Below, piece after piece: positions 20,331 through 29,423 of a stretch of 64,000 nucleotides of DNA (the first letter of the stretch is position 1; each line of letters begins with the position of its first letter). The DNA is from Helicobacter didelphidarum. GTDB taxonomy: Bacteria > Campylobacterota > Campylobacteria > Campylobacterales > Helicobacteraceae. The stretch lies in the NCBI RefSeq assembly GCF_003364195.1, contig NZ_NXLQ01000001.1, forward strand, positions 248,001 through 312,000, in the 5' to 3' direction. Both the position numbers and the translations under genes were made by a program. The notes beneath the pieces were generated by a model that had not been told where the DNA came from, did not search any database, and worked only from the letters and a program-made list of their open reading frames with translations.

Positions 20331-20383
20331 TCAAAATCACATAAATAAGATTCTGGAATGGAACTTTATTTATATGATTTTGA
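20331..20383 (+). promoter_or_regulatory. Long imperfect hairpin in nrdB leader
   Basis: Arms of 23 bases (20331-20353 and 20361-20383) pair across a 7-base loop, TGGAATG. By hand only two positions are unpaired (C/A and A/C) and one is G-U. It ends 20 bases before the nrdB ATG, just upstream of the AAAGGA ribosome site. No T run follows, so it does not look like a terminator. It could be an operator palindrome or an RNA structure controlling nrdB translation or stability. Confidence 0.55.
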
Positions 20384-20403
20384 ACTATTGAAAGGATATA
20401 TTT

Positions 20404-21438
20404 ATGCATGATAAACAAATTCTAAGAAAAGAAATATATAATCCTCTCTCAAATGAGAGTGTGAATGAAAGACGTATTTTTGGGGGAAATCCAACTGCAA
20501 TGTTTGAACTCAATAATATAAAATATACATGGGCTTATAATTTATGGAAGATTATGTTATCAAATACTTGGTTCCCAGAAGAGGTTAATATGAATCAAGA
20601 TAAACGCGATTATATTATTCTAACTCCTCAAGAAAAAGAAGGGTATGATAGAGCATTAGCACAACTCATTTTTATGGATTCATTGCAGACAAATAATCTT
20701 ACTGATAATATTAATCCATATATTACTTGCACAGAAATCAACCTCTTACTTGTCCGTCAAGCCTATGAAGAATCTTTACATGCACAAAGTTATGCTGTTA
20801 TGGTTGATTCTATTTCTGCGAATACTGAAGAGATTTATAATATGTGGCGAAAAGATAAACATTTAAAAGAAAAAAATGATTATATAGCAAATGTATATAT
20901 CGATCTTGCACGATCTCCCACAGAGACAAATCTTATAAAGGCTATGTATGCCAATCAAATTTTAGAGGGTATTTATTTTTATAGTGGTTTTAGTTTTTTT
21001 TACACTCTTGCAAAAAGTGGGAAAATGTTAAGCAGTGCACAAATGATACGTTTTATACAACGAGATGAAATCACACATTTAAATATTTTTCAAAACATGA
21101 TTGTTACTTTGCAGAAAGAAAGACCTGATTTATTTACAGCACAATTACAAGAAGAAGTGATTGAAATGTTCCGGCAAGCTGTGGATATAGAATCAAGCTG
21201 GGGAGAATATATTACACAAGGACAGATTCTGGGACTTACATCGCAAATTATTCGTGATTATATTGAATATTTGGCAGACAAACGATTAAAAGCAGTGAAT
21301 CTCCCAGCAATCTATCGAAAAAAACACCCAATACAATGGGTAGAAGATTATGCAAAATTCAATGATCAACGCACGAACTTTTTTGAAGCAAAAGTTACAA
21401 ACTACTCAAAAGGGGGTCTAAATTTTGATGGATTTTAA
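20404..21438 (+). CDS. nrdB: Ribonucleotide reductase class Ia, beta subunit
   Basis: The radical-generating subunit that lets NrdA reduce ribonucleoside diphosphates to deoxyribonucleotides. Of 344 residues, the ferritin-like helices carry the diiron ligands: Glu and His in [12 protein letters not shown], where the following Tyr is the expected radical site, Glu in [14 protein letters not shown], and Glu/His in [10 protein letters not shown]. Start ATG at 20404 follows AAAGGATAT. Its 3' end overlaps the next gene by about 11 bases, so the three genes nrdB, nitrilase and pcm look like one transcript. The alpha subunit is not in the window. Confidence 0.97.
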   Translation: MHDKQILRKEIYNPLSNESVNERRIFGGNPTAMFELNNIKYTWAYNLWKIMLSNTWFPEEVNMNQDKRDYIILTPQEKEGYDRALAQLIFMDSLQTNNLTDNINPYITCTEINLLLVRQAYEESLHAQSYAVMVDSISANTEEIYNMWRKDKHLKEKNDYIANVYIDLARSPTETNLIKAMYANQILEGIYFYSGFSFFYTLAKSGKMLSSAQMIRFIQRDEITHLNIFQNMIVTLQKERPDLFTAQLQEEVIEMFRQAVDIESSWGEYITQGQILGLTSQIIRDYIEYLADKRLKAVNLPAIYRKKHPIQWVEDYAKFNDQRTNFFEAKVTNYSKGGLNFDGF

Positions 21439-22156
21439 AACTTTTTATAGCTTACAACTTAAAACAAGTGCAATATGGGAACAAAACCTTCAAAAACTAG
21501 AAGAGAAAATTTCTCTTTGCAAAGATAATTCTTTTATCCTTGCAAGTGAAGTATTCTTAACGGGCTTTGCCTATCAAAAAATGCAGGAAGCACATGAATT
21601 TAGTGTTATAGCTACTCGCAAATTGCAAGAAATAAGTCTCAAGAAAACTATTGGAATCACGATGATTGAAAAGATTGGACCAAGCTATGTTAATCGTTTC
21701 AAGATTTTTCATAAAGGTTGCATAAAATATACACAACAAAAGGTAAAGTTGTTTCCCATTGGTAATGAACATTTACATTTTAAAGCAGGAAAAATTGAAG
21801 ATATTCAAATCTTTGATATTGATGGTGTTTCATGTGCGGTTTTAAATTGCTTTGAAATACGATTTATAGAATTATGGCAAAAAATTCAAGGAGCACAAGT
21901 GATTTTTATTCCAGCTGCATGGGGTAAAACGCGCAAGGTGCATTTTCAGACACTTACACGTGCACTTGCTATTGTAAATCAAAGTTTTGTTATTGCAAGT
22001 TCTTGTGCTGGTCATGATTACGCAAAAGGAAGTTGCATAATTACTCCCTATGGAATTGTTTATAAAAATGATTCTAAAGATATTATCGAAGCACAAGTCG
22101 ATTTAAGCGAGGTAGAAAAAATGCGAACTTATATTAATACGGGAATTTCACATTAA
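21428..22156 (+). CDS. Carbon-nitrogen hydrolase (nitrilase superfamily)
   Basis: A 242-residue amidase-fold enzyme with the Glu-Lys-Cys triad visible: Glu in ASEVFLTGF, Lys in the region of [10 protein letters not shown], and Cys in [11 protein letters not shown]. Such enzymes hydrolyse small amides (for example omega-amidase or deaminated-glutathione amidase); the substrate here cannot be assigned. I chose the ATG at 21428 over the TTG three bases earlier; an AGGGGG ribosome site lies inside the end of nrdB. Its stop shares one base with the pcm start, so translation is coupled. Confidence 0.85.
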   Translation: MDFKTFYSLQLKTSAIWEQNLQKLEEKISLCKDNSFILASEVFLTGFAYQKMQEAHEFSVIATRKLQEISLKKTIGITMIEKIGPSYVNRFKIFHKGCIKYTQQKVKLFPIGNEHLHFKAGKIEDIQIFDIDGVSCAVLNCFEIRFIELWQKIQGAQVIFIPAAWGKTRKVHFQTLTRALAIVNQSFVIASSCAGHDYAKGSCIITPYGIVYKNDSKDIIEAQVDLSEVEKMRTYINTGISH

Positions 22157-22815
22157 TGCAACTTCATGAAATTAAAAACATGCAAATGTTAAAAGAAATA
22201 CAAGATAGCTTTGATAGTTCAATTATTGAAGCATTGCGTAAAACAGATAGAGAGTTTTTTGTACCAAATGCCATGAAACATTCTGCGTTTCACTTAAATG
22301 CCTTGCCAATGAGCGATGAACAATGGATTAGCTCCCCGCTCACTGTAGCAAAAATGACTTCATATCTTATGGCTTATGACCTTAAAGATTCTGTTGTAGA
22401 ACCAGATAGTGTATTAGAAATTGGTTTAGGTAGTGGATATCAAGCTGTTGTTCTATCACATTTAATCCGCCGTGTGTTTAGTATCGAACGTATAGAATCT
22501 TTATGGCTTGAGGCACGGAAACGCATTGCTGAATTACGAATTATGAATATTAACATTAAACTTGATGATGGTATGAATGGTTGGAATGCATTTGCTCCTT
22601 ATGATAGAATCCTACTATCAGCATGTGCAGAAAATATTCCTCAAGTTCTTATTAATCAGCTTAATAACAAAGGTGTATTAGTTGCTCCAATTTATCATCA
22701 TGGCAAACAAGTCATTATGCGTTTTATAAAAGATGGTAATAATCTTACGACAAGTGAGATATTAGAAACCTGTGAATTTGTTCCAATTAAATCTGGTGTT
22801 ACGCGTGCTAATTAG
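22156..22815 (+). CDS. pcm: Protein-L-isoaspartate O-methyltransferase
   Basis: Methylates isoaspartyl residues that form in ageing proteins, starting their repair. It has 219 residues with the SAM-binding motif VLEIGLGSGYQAVVLSHL, an N-terminal family region (REFFVPNAMKHSAF, LPMSDEQWISSPLTVAKM) and the DRILLSAC/PQVLINQL post-motifs. The start overlaps the stop of the preceding gene in TAATG, suggesting coupled translation. Together with the amidase it forms a plausible 'damage repair' pair behind nrdB, which is inference. Confidence 0.94.
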   Translation: MQLHEIKNMQMLKEIQDSFDSSIIEALRKTDREFFVPNAMKHSAFHLNALPMSDEQWISSPLTVAKMTSYLMAYDLKDSVVEPDSVLEIGLGSGYQAVVLSHLIRRVFSIERIESLWLEARKRIAELRIMNINIKLDDGMNGWNAFAPYDRILLSACAENIPQVLINQLNNKGVLVAPIYHHGKQVIMRFIKDGNNLTTSEILETCEFVPIKSGVTRAN

Positions 22816-23019
22816 CTACTTTTCTTAAAAATTTAAAAATTTTCTAATATTTATTCTTTCTATAATCTTAATAATTACATAATAGTCTTGTAAGTATGTA
22901 TTCTTGTCAAAAATAGAAAGTTATACGCAAGATTATTGTATATGCAATAATTTTTAGTCTATATTTAAAAATAAAAAATTATCATTTTCAATATAAATAA
23001 GAAATCTATATTTTTTTGG

Positions 23020-23025
23020 TATAAT
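23020..23025 (+). promoter_or_regulatory. Predicted -10 box for tolC-family gene
   Basis: TATAAT preceded by TTTTTTTGG, the Helicobacter pattern of a good -10 box without a -35 box. The predicted transcript start near 23032 supports the ATG at 23053 over the TTG at 23038. Confidence 0.5.
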
Positions 23026-23052
23026 CTCGGATATTTTTTGAATTGGACAAAT

Positions 23053-24330
23053 ATGCAGAGATTTTTCTTCTATATTAAATATTTAAAAAGAAGCTATTTT
23101 TTTTTGTTATTTTCTTTTATTTTTCCTCTCCATTCGTATGCAATAACATTAAGTGAGGTTATCACTTTAGCATTAAAAAATGACTATCAATTACAGAATA
23201 AACATTATCTTTTAGAATCAAGTAAATCGACTCACAAAAGTCAATATTCTCTTTTTATTCCGAGCGTAAGTGCGGGCTATACTTACAATTATCGTGCACC
23301 ACAAAATCGCCCATCATATTCCTCTAATACTCTCAATATTACAGGGCAAATGAATCTTTTTAATGGTATGCAAGATTTTTATACTTTTAAAAAATCAAAA
23401 ACAAATATCAAAATGCAAGAAAATAATCTTGATTCTAATCGCAATGATATTGTGCTAAATACAAAGCTTACTTATATTAAAATCCTTGAAAATAAACAAG
23501 CTCTTAAAATTGCACAAGATTCTATAAGACTTTTAGAGACACAACTCAATCAGGCAACACAATTTTACATGCATGGAATCAGCGATAAAAGTGCTGCTTT
23601 AAGTGTTGAGGTAAATTTAGCAAATGCAAAGATTCAACTTACACAAGTGCAATTAGATCTCAATTATAATCTTGATATTTTACAAAAGCTAAGTGGGCAA
23701 TTAATCGTGGCTGAATCTATGGAGGAAGTATTAGTGCAAGAAAGTATCAGTTATGATAAAAATCAACTTTTAGAAAGAATATATCAAAATAACCCACAAA
23801 TGCAAACTCTTCGTCTTATAATGGAGCAAAATAATTTTGATAAAAAGATAGCTCAAGCAAAATACTATCCACAACTTAATTTTAATGCTTCGAAATATTG
23901 GTATCTCACAGGAGCGAATACTTCATTGATTAATACGGGTTTGCAATCACAAGTCCGTATTGACGCGACTTGGAATCTTTTTGATAGTTATTCAGCATTC
24001 TTTGATTCCCAAAGTGTAAAGATAAATGCTCTCGCACTCAATTCACAAATTATCGATTTACGCAAAGATATTGAAACTGAAGTTCAAAATCTCCTAAATA
24101 GTCTTAGTGTTGCAAAAGATCAGCTTAACTATGCAAAACTCGCACTTACTCAAGCCGAAGAAAATTATCGCATTGTGAGCAATCGTTATAAACAAAATAT
24201 TGCAAATTATATTGAACTTCTTAATGCAGAACTTTTGCTCACAAATGCAAAAGGCTCATTGGTAACCGCACGATATGGGATAGCTACGAATGTTGCAAGG
24301 ATAGAATATTTAGAAAATCAACAATTTTAA
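23053..24330 (+). CDS. TolC-family outer-membrane efflux channel
   Basis: Forms the trimeric outer-membrane exit duct of tripartite pumps or type I secretion. About 425 residues: a signal peptide (FFLLFSFIFPLHSYA, cleavage before ITLSEVI) followed by two OEP repeats, each of paired long coiled-coil helices and short strands (SVSAGYTYNYRAP; PQLNFNASKYWYL), ending ATNVARIEYLENQQF. No adaptor or permease adjoins it; the RND permease at 2713-5943 is a possible partner. Start chosen at 23053. Confidence 0.9.
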   Translation: MQRFFFYIKYLKRSYFFLLFSFIFPLHSYAITLSEVITLALKNDYQLQNKHYLLESSKSTHKSQYSLFIPSVSAGYTYNYRAPQNRPSYSSNTLNITGQMNLFNGMQDFYTFKKSKTNIKMQENNLDSNRNDIVLNTKLTYIKILENKQALKIAQDSIRLLETQLNQATQFYMHGISDKSAALSVEVNLANAKIQLTQVQLDLNYNLDILQKLSGQLIVAESMEEVLVQESISYDKNQLLERIYQNNPQMQTLRLIMEQNNFDKKIAQAKYYPQLNFNASKYWYLTGANTSLINTGLQSQVRIDATWNLFDSYSAFFDSQSVKINALALNSQIIDLRKDIETEVQNLLNSLSVAKDQLNYAKLALTQAEENYRIVSNRYKQNIANYIELLNAELLLTNAKGSLVTARYGIATNVARIEYLENQQF

Positions 24331-24562
24331 TTAATAGTGAAATATTTAAAGATTTTTAGATAATCTATATGATAATAATTTGAGAATTGAAGTTTTAGTA
24401 TTCTATACATACATCAGGAAAACACAATCTTTTATTCCTTAACACAATAATCTTATCAGCTCAATATTATGATGAATTTTTACATACTCATAAGATGTTT
24501 TACCATCGCTATTTTATGGTGTTTTTTGCACCTTGGTAAGAAGCTTTTTGATAAATCTTACT

Positions 24563-24750
24563 TCATTGAGGTCTGTGGCAAAAAGCAGGAGGTGTAAAAT
24601 TATTAATATTTTCTTGCACAATATCGACATTATTCATATTTGCAAGCAAAATGTCAAAGATTCTATAATAGTTTTGGGGACTTGATTTATAATCTTCTTC
24701 TCATTGTCTCTAAAATATTTTCCAAATTTTTGTATTTCTTTGTTTTCTAG
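24563..24750 (-). pseudogene. Possible remnant of an unidentified gene
   Basis: Reading leftwards, one frame gives LENKEIQKFGKYFRDNEKK followed by about 13 more residues; a second frame then continues with FDILLANMNNVDIVQENIN up to a stop near 24563, as if a frameshift broke one protein. There is no start codon with a ribosome site. I do not recognise the family. It may be debris from insertion of the restriction-modification pair. Confidence 0.3.
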
Positions 24751-24851
24751 GGGTGTTTATTTTATCTTTTTGTTGTGTGGTTGCTATACAAATTTATTGT
24801 GTCAATACTTTATAATTCCCTCATTTCTTTCAAACTCAAGAAAAAACGCGA

Positions 24852-24857
24852 TATAAT
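24852..24857 (+). promoter_or_regulatory. Predicted -10 box for the DNA methyltransferase
   Basis: TATAAT about 40 bases before the TTG start of the methyltransferase gene. Only sequence resemblance supports it. Confidence 0.4.
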
Positions 24858-24898
24858 ACATAATTATTGATTACAATTTTGATTTTAGGGATCTCAAC

Positions 24899-25891
24899 TT
24901 GACTTTTATAGATTTTTGTAGTGGCATTGGTGGTGGGCGACTAGGATTAGAACTCAATGGCTTTCAATGTCTTGGGTTTAGCGAGATTGACAAAGAAGCA
25001 ATTAAGACTTATAAAAGCTTTTTTGACACAACCAATGAGCTAGAATTAGGGGACTTGACAAATATTAATCCATATAATTTACCTGATTTTGATTTGCTTA
25101 TTTCTGGATTCCCTTGTCAAACTTTTAGTATTGTGGGTAAAAGAGAGGGGCTAGAGAATTTGGATAAAGGACAAATAATTTTTTATTTAAGCAAGATCCT
25201 AGCAATTAAGCAACCAAGTTATTTTATCCTCGAAAATGTCAAAGGCTTAATCAATCACAATAAAGGTAAAACGCTCAAAATAATATTAGAATTATTAGAA
25301 TCTTGTGGCTATAATATCTCCTATCAACTCTTAAATACTTTAGATTTTGATTTACCACAGAGTAGAGAAAGAGTATATTTTGTTGGAATAAGAAAAGATT
25401 TGGGAATTAAATTCTCTTTCGAAACAAAAATTTTTCAAGATTCTAAGATACAAATAAAAGATTTTTTAAATCCAAGCAATGAAAATATATTTGATAATAA
25501 TGTAGAATCTTATAAGACTTTTTTAAAATATATTAATAATAAATATAATATTAATCGAATTAATTTAGATGAACTCTTAAAATATGATTTTTTAATCATT
25601 GATACGAGGCAAAGTGATTTAAGAATCTATAAAAATAAAATTCCAACGCTAAGAAGAGATAGGCAAGGTTTGCTTTATGTGTTTAATGGGGTTCTTTATA
25701 AGTTAAGTGCTTTAGAGGCTTTAGCATTGCAGGGATTTAATAAATTACCAAATTTACAAAATAAAATTAAAAGTCTTAAAACAAGTGATATTTTAAGACA
25801 AGCCGGAAATGCTATGAGTGTAAATGTGATAGAAGATATTGCGAGTAATATTTTAAAAATGATAACTAAAAAAGATGTGTCTAATGGATAA
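24899..25891 (+). CDS. DNA (cytosine-5)-methyltransferase, HinP1I/HhaI type (GCGC)
   Basis: Protective methylase of a type II system. Of 330 residues, the m5C motifs appear in order: I (FIDFCSGIGGGRLGLEL), IV with the catalytic cysteine (SGFPCQTFSIVGKREG), VI (FILENVKGL), VIII (QSRERVYFVGIRKDL), a variable target-recognition region (about 185-270), and IX-X (ALEALALQGF; ILRQAGNAMSVNVIEDI). The start is a TTG at 24899 after AGGG. The recognition sequence GCGC is inferred from the partner endonuclease. Overlaps that gene by 8 bases. Confidence 0.93.
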   Translation: MTFIDFCSGIGGGRLGLELNGFQCLGFSEIDKEAIKTYKSFFDTTNELELGDLTNINPYNLPDFDLLISGFPCQTFSIVGKREGLENLDKGQIIFYLSKILAIKQPSYFILENVKGLINHNKGKTLKIILELLESCGYNISYQLLNTLDFDLPQSRERVYFVGIRKDLGIKFSFETKIFQDSKIQIKDFLNPSNENIFDNNVESYKTFLKYINNKYNINRINLDELLKYDFLIIDTRQSDLRIYKNKIPTLRRDRQGLLYVFNGVLYKLSALEALALQGFNKLPNLQNKIKSLKTSDILRQAGNAMSVNVIEDIASNILKMITKKDVSNG

Positions 25892-26666
25892 GGTAGAACT
25901 TGGTTCAAAAACCGCTAAAGATGGTTTTAGAAATGAAAATTTTGTAATCAATACTTTTAATGATTGGGAAAATAATAATTTAGCAAAAGAATGGCTAGAA
26001 TCTATGGGCTATAATTTAAAAGAAATTGAGAGTGTAAAAGCAGAAAAAATAAAAGGAAGTTTCAAAGCAGATATACAAGTTGTAGTGAATGTAGCTGTAA
26101 AACTTAAGAAGCTTCAAGATGTCCAAAATATTCAAGTGAAGCTTGTATCAAATCCACAAGGTTTTAATCAAATTGATAAACGATATTTAAAATCTTATGT
26201 AGAATTATGGAAAATTCCTGATGATATTTTAGAGATTTTACGATATTTTGTAGGTGAAAATTGCCCAAAGATTCTTAATCCAAGAGATAAGCGAAGAATG
26301 TTTTTTAATGAATTTAGCCAAATAGAACAAAATAAAATTTTACAATTTTTTACAGAAAATAAAACTATGATACTCAATGATATTCTAAAAGGTAGAGGAC
26401 AGTTTGCTAGTGAGTGGTTTTTAGTAATTTTAAAGATTAAGGATAACAATCTTAAGTGGATTTTAAAATCAATCAATGAAGTAATAAATTTTTATGATGG
26501 AAAAGTAGCTTTTTCTCCTCATGGGAGTTTAAAAATTGGTAAAATTACAATGCAGAGAAAAGGGGGTAATGGAGGTAGAGAAAGTGCTAAGATGTTGCAA
26601 TTTAAAATCAACCCATGTGAGTTATTCAATTGTTGTCAATTTGAATCATGTATAAAAACTCACTAA
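25884..26666 (+). CDS. Type II restriction endonuclease, HinP1I-like (predicted G^CGC)
   Basis: About 260 residues, very like R.HinP1I as I remember it along the full length: N-terminus MDKVELGSKTAKDGF, then IQVKLVSNPQGFNQIDKR, DKRRMFFNEFSQIEQN, DILKGRGQFASEWFLV, ITMQRKGGNGGRES and KMLQFKINPCELF. HinP1I cuts GCGC leaving two-base 5' CG overhangs; the PD-(D/E)XK-type core residues sit in the FKADIQVVVN and QVKLVS region. I chose the ATG at 25884 (MDKVELG) over one at 25875 because it matches the family N-terminus. The start overlaps the methylase stop, so expression is coupled. Confidence 0.9.
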   Translation: MDKVELGSKTAKDGFRNENFVINTFNDWENNNLAKEWLESMGYNLKEIESVKAEKIKGSFKADIQVVVNVAVKLKKLQDVQNIQVKLVSNPQGFNQIDKRYLKSYVELWKIPDDILEILRYFVGENCPKILNPRDKRRMFFNEFSQIEQNKILQFFTENKTMILNDILKGRGQFASEWFLVILKIKDNNLKWILKSINEVINFYDGKVAFSPHGSLKIGKITMQRKGGNGGRESAKMLQFKINPCELFNCCQFESCIKTH

Positions 26667-27168
26667 ATATCTCCAAATTATAAATTCTCTAGAAAGGCAA
26701 TATTATTGGGTGGTAAAGGAGAAATGACTTAGGGGTAAGTTTGTTGGGTATTATATAATCTATTTCTTTATCTTGCCTGTTTAAGCTTAGCTGACAAGAG
26801 TATATAAGTAAGCATTTGGATAGAACTATCACAAAAAATGTATAAAGTTTTAAATTCTTGTTAAGGGAACTAAATATCTTATAGAGAGATTGAATTTCCT
26901 TGTTTTGATTGTATTAAAAGGGGTAAAAATAGGGAAATTAAATCTAAATCCAAAATTACTTAAACACAACAGGTAATCCATCTGGTGGTGGCGGTGGGAC
27001 ACCAAATGGAAATAATATTGTTTTAATTATTATTTAAACAGCAAAGAACTTATAGCAAGAGCTATGAGAGATTCTTAAAATATTCAATATAGCACAATTT
27101 TGCAACAAGATTCTATTATATGGAATCTTGTTGGATATAAGATTCCATAAACATTTTTATTTATTTCT
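26667..27168. other. Long intergenic with possible debris
   Basis: About 500 bases between the restriction endonuclease and ugd, which read towards each other. It has no gene with a ribosome site. A short open stretch (26948-27037) codes for a Gly/Asn-rich peptide and may be a gene tail. Confidence 0.5.
26948..27037 (+). pseudogene. Possible C-terminal gene fragment, Gly/Asn-rich
   Basis: An in-frame stretch of 29 codons reading IQNYLNTTGNPSGGGGGTPN followed by GNNIVLIII and a stop. No start codon is available. Such Gly/Pro/Asn linkers occur in large Helicobacter surface proteins and autotransporters, but the piece is too short to assign. Confidence 0.2.
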
Positions 27169-28578
27169 TCATTCCCTCACGCCAATTTGATAGTATTCAA
27201 AGCCTTTAGATTGGAGATTGTGATGTTGATAGATATTGCGCCCATCAAAGATTATGGGGGCATTTAAACTTTTAGCGATTTCATCAAAATCAGGACTTCT
27301 AAACTCACGCCATTCAGTAACGATGATAAGTGCCTCTGCACCTTTGAGTGTGGCATATTTGCTCTCTTTGAGGCTTATAGATTCTAAACAATCCGCTAGA
27401 TAGAATCGAGCCTGTTCACTTGCCTTTGGGTCATAGGCATTGACTTTACCACCGCGTTTGATAATCTCACGAATAAGCACAAGAGAGCTTGCCTCACGCA
27501 TATCATCTGTTTCTGGCTTGAAGCTAAGTCCCCATATTGCAAAACTTTTGCCACTTAGATTGTCTCCAAATCGCCTTACAATTTTTTCTACCAAAAGCAT
27601 TTTTTGTGCTTCATTCACATTTTGCACAGCATTGAGGATTTTTGCTTCATAGCCACAATCGCGTGCGGTTTTTTCCAATGCTCGCACATCTTTAGGGAAG
27701 CAACTCCCGCCATAGCCACAGCCCGGATAGATGAAGCTATATCCAATCCGAGAATCCGCACCAATGCCTAGTCGCACATCATTGATATTTGCCCCCACGC
27801 ATTCGCAAATTCTACTCATCTCATTGATAAAGCTAATCTTTGTTGCAAGCATTGCGTTTGCTGCGTATTTTGTCATCTCCGCAGATTCTATCCCCATAGG
27901 TATGAGCCTATCGGTTTTAAGCAAAAATGGTGCGTATAATGCCTTCATCGCCTCAAGGGCGCGTTTAGAATCTGTGCCTATCACCACTCTATCAGGACTC
28001 ATAAAGTCCTTTATCGCCACGCCCTCTTTGAGAAACTCCGGATTGCTCACCACATCAAAGGCGATTTTGCGTTTATGTGGCAAGTGAGATTCTATCTTTT
28101 GAGAATCTTTAGAATCTCGCTCCACATCATCTCCACGCAATCCGATTATATCGCGTTTGGTGAGGCTAGATTCTATCATCTCTCGCACTTTTTGCGCACT
28201 CCCCACAGGCACGGTGGACTTATCGACAACTACGACATATTCTCGCTCGATATACTCACCAATGTCCTTTGCTACCGCTTCGACATAGCGTAAATCCGCA
28301 CTCCCATCATCGCCCATAGGTGTGCCAACGGCGATGAATATCACTTCAGCTTCGCGTAATGCTACCGCCTTGTCGGTGGTAAAAGCAAGATTTTTCGCCT
28401 TTGTGTTGTCTAGCACCATAGATTCTAAGCCGGGTTCGTATATGGGGATTATTCCCTTTTTGAGATTGTCTATCTTTTTGGTATCGACATCAAGACAGAT
28501 GACGCGATTCCCCATCTGTGCGAAACACACTCCAGCCACCAACCCGACATAACCGCTACCAATTACAACAACTTGCAT
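27169..28578 (-). CDS. ugd: UDP-glucose 6-dehydrogenase
   Basis: Oxidises UDP-glucose to UDP-glucuronate with two NAD+, a precursor for capsule or glycan sugars. Of 469 residues: Rossmann fold VVVIGSGYVGLVAGVCFA at the N-terminus, the VPVGSAQKVRE and FDVVSNPEFLKEG motifs, the active-site cysteine in GCGYGGSCFPKDVRAL, and the C-terminal UDP-binding domain. The start at 28578 is set by AAGGAGGT directly upstream. Residues about 139-172 form a charged insertion not typical of the family. Base composition is unlike the surroundings: I counted 31 G+C of 60 in 27721-27780, against 20 of 60 in a purL line, suggesting a different origin. Confidence 0.95.
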   Translation of the reverse strand: MQVVVIGSGYVGLVAGVCFAQMGNRVICLDVDTKKIDNLKKGIIPIYEPGLESMVLDNTKAKNLAFTTDKAVALREAEVIFIAVGTPMGDDGSADLRYVEAVAKDIGEYIEREYVVVVDKSTVPVGSAQKVREMIESSLTKRDIIGLRGDDVERDSKDSQKIESHLPHKRKIAFDVVSNPEFLKEGVAIKDFMSPDRVVIGTDSKRALEAMKALYAPFLLKTDRLIPMGIESAEMTKYAANAMLATKISFINEMSRICECVGANINDVRLGIGADSRIGYSFIYPGCGYGGSCFPKDVRALEKTARDCGYEAKILNAVQNVNEAQKMLLVEKIVRRFGDNLSGKSFAIWGLSFKPETDDMREASSLVLIREIIKRGGKVNAYDPKASEQARFYLADCLESISLKESKYATLKGAEALIIVTEWREFRSPDFDEIAKSLNAPIIFDGRNIYQHHNLQSKGFEYYQIGVRE

Positions 28579-28745
28579 CTTACCTCCTTGTATATTCATA
28601 TTTTATATTTTTGTAGCAAAAGCTATTTTGTTAAATTATATCAAGAAAGTTATGAAAACTTAATAAATAAATTTATTTTTATAAGGAATAAAGTTTTACC
28701 TCTATGTAAAAAATAAAATATAATAAGGTGTTATTCTATACCAAA

Positions 28746-29423
28746 CTATTCTGTGGCTTGCTCTTTATGTAGCTCTTCGTCTTGTGATACATCTTTTTCA
28801 TAAGTATATTCATCATGAAGGTTACAAGCTTGATTATTCCCTAACTCACAGGCTTTTTGTAAATATCTTGTCGCAGTTTCTCTATTTTTAAAAACACCAT
28901 TCCCATTGTAATACGCTAAACCTAAATGTAAGCAACCAATCCCCTCATGCTTTTCGCAAACTTTTTTATATAAAATATTTGCCATTTCATAACTATGCCG
29001 CACACCTAAACCATCATAGTAGAGCATAGCGAGATTAAAACAACCCCCCATATTATTTCTTTCACATGCAAGTTTATAATATTTTTTTGCTTTTTTGTAA
29101 TTATTTAATCGCTGATAACTAAAACCTAATTTATTGCACCCCTCAATATGATTATTATTGCAGGCTTTTTGTAAATATGGGAGAGATTGGGTGTAATTTT
29201 GCACTTGTGCATAGAGCCAACCGCTAAATTCACACTCGGTTCTAACATTACATTGTTGCACACTTGGAATCCCACTATTCAACAAAAATTCACAAGATTC
29301 TAAATGAAAATTCGCACACTCTACAATCGCTTTCTTTCTTTTTGTCTCATCTAAGGTATCAGAATCCATTCCAAAAGAATAATAACAAGAACATATTAAA
29401 AAAAATAGTCTATAAACTTTCAT
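28746..29423 (-). CDS. Secreted Sel1-repeat cysteine-rich protein (Hcp-like)
   Basis: About 225 residues with a signal sequence (MKVYRLFFLICSCYYSFG) and five or so Sel1-like repeats, each about 36 residues with a paired-cysteine pattern (ACNNNHIEGCNKLG, ACERNNMGGCFNLAMLYYDG, VCEKHEGIGCLHLGLAYYNG, ACELGNNQACN). The tail is acidic. The repeats fit Sel1/Hcp proteins, which scaffold protein-protein contacts in the envelope; no enzymatic function is visible. I start at the ATG at 29423; an upstream ATG at 29441 lacks a ribosome site. Confidence 0.82.
   Translation of the reverse strand: MKVYRLFFLICSCYYSFGMDSDTLDETKRKKAIVECANFHLESCEFLLNSGIPSVQQCNVRTECEFSGWLYAQVQNYTQSLPYLQKACNNNHIEGCNKLGFSYQRLNNYKKAKKYYKLACERNNMGGCFNLAMLYYDGLGVRHSYEMANILYKKVCEKHEGIGCLHLGLAYYNGNGVFKNRETATRYLQKACELGNNQACNLHDEYTYEKDVSQDEELHKEQATE

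Larger units (their letters stand above)
24331..24898. other. Long intergenic with gene debris
   Basis: About 570 bases between tolC and the methyltransferase. The plus strand has no plausible gene. A broken minus-strand reading frame is visible inside (24563-24750). A TATAAT at 24852-24857 is a likely -10 box for the methyltransferase. Confidence 0.5.

Noticed and set aside
22820-22860. A/T-rich repeats after pcm as a terminator
   Set aside because: The pairing is only between A and T runs without a G-C stem, indistinguishable from background.
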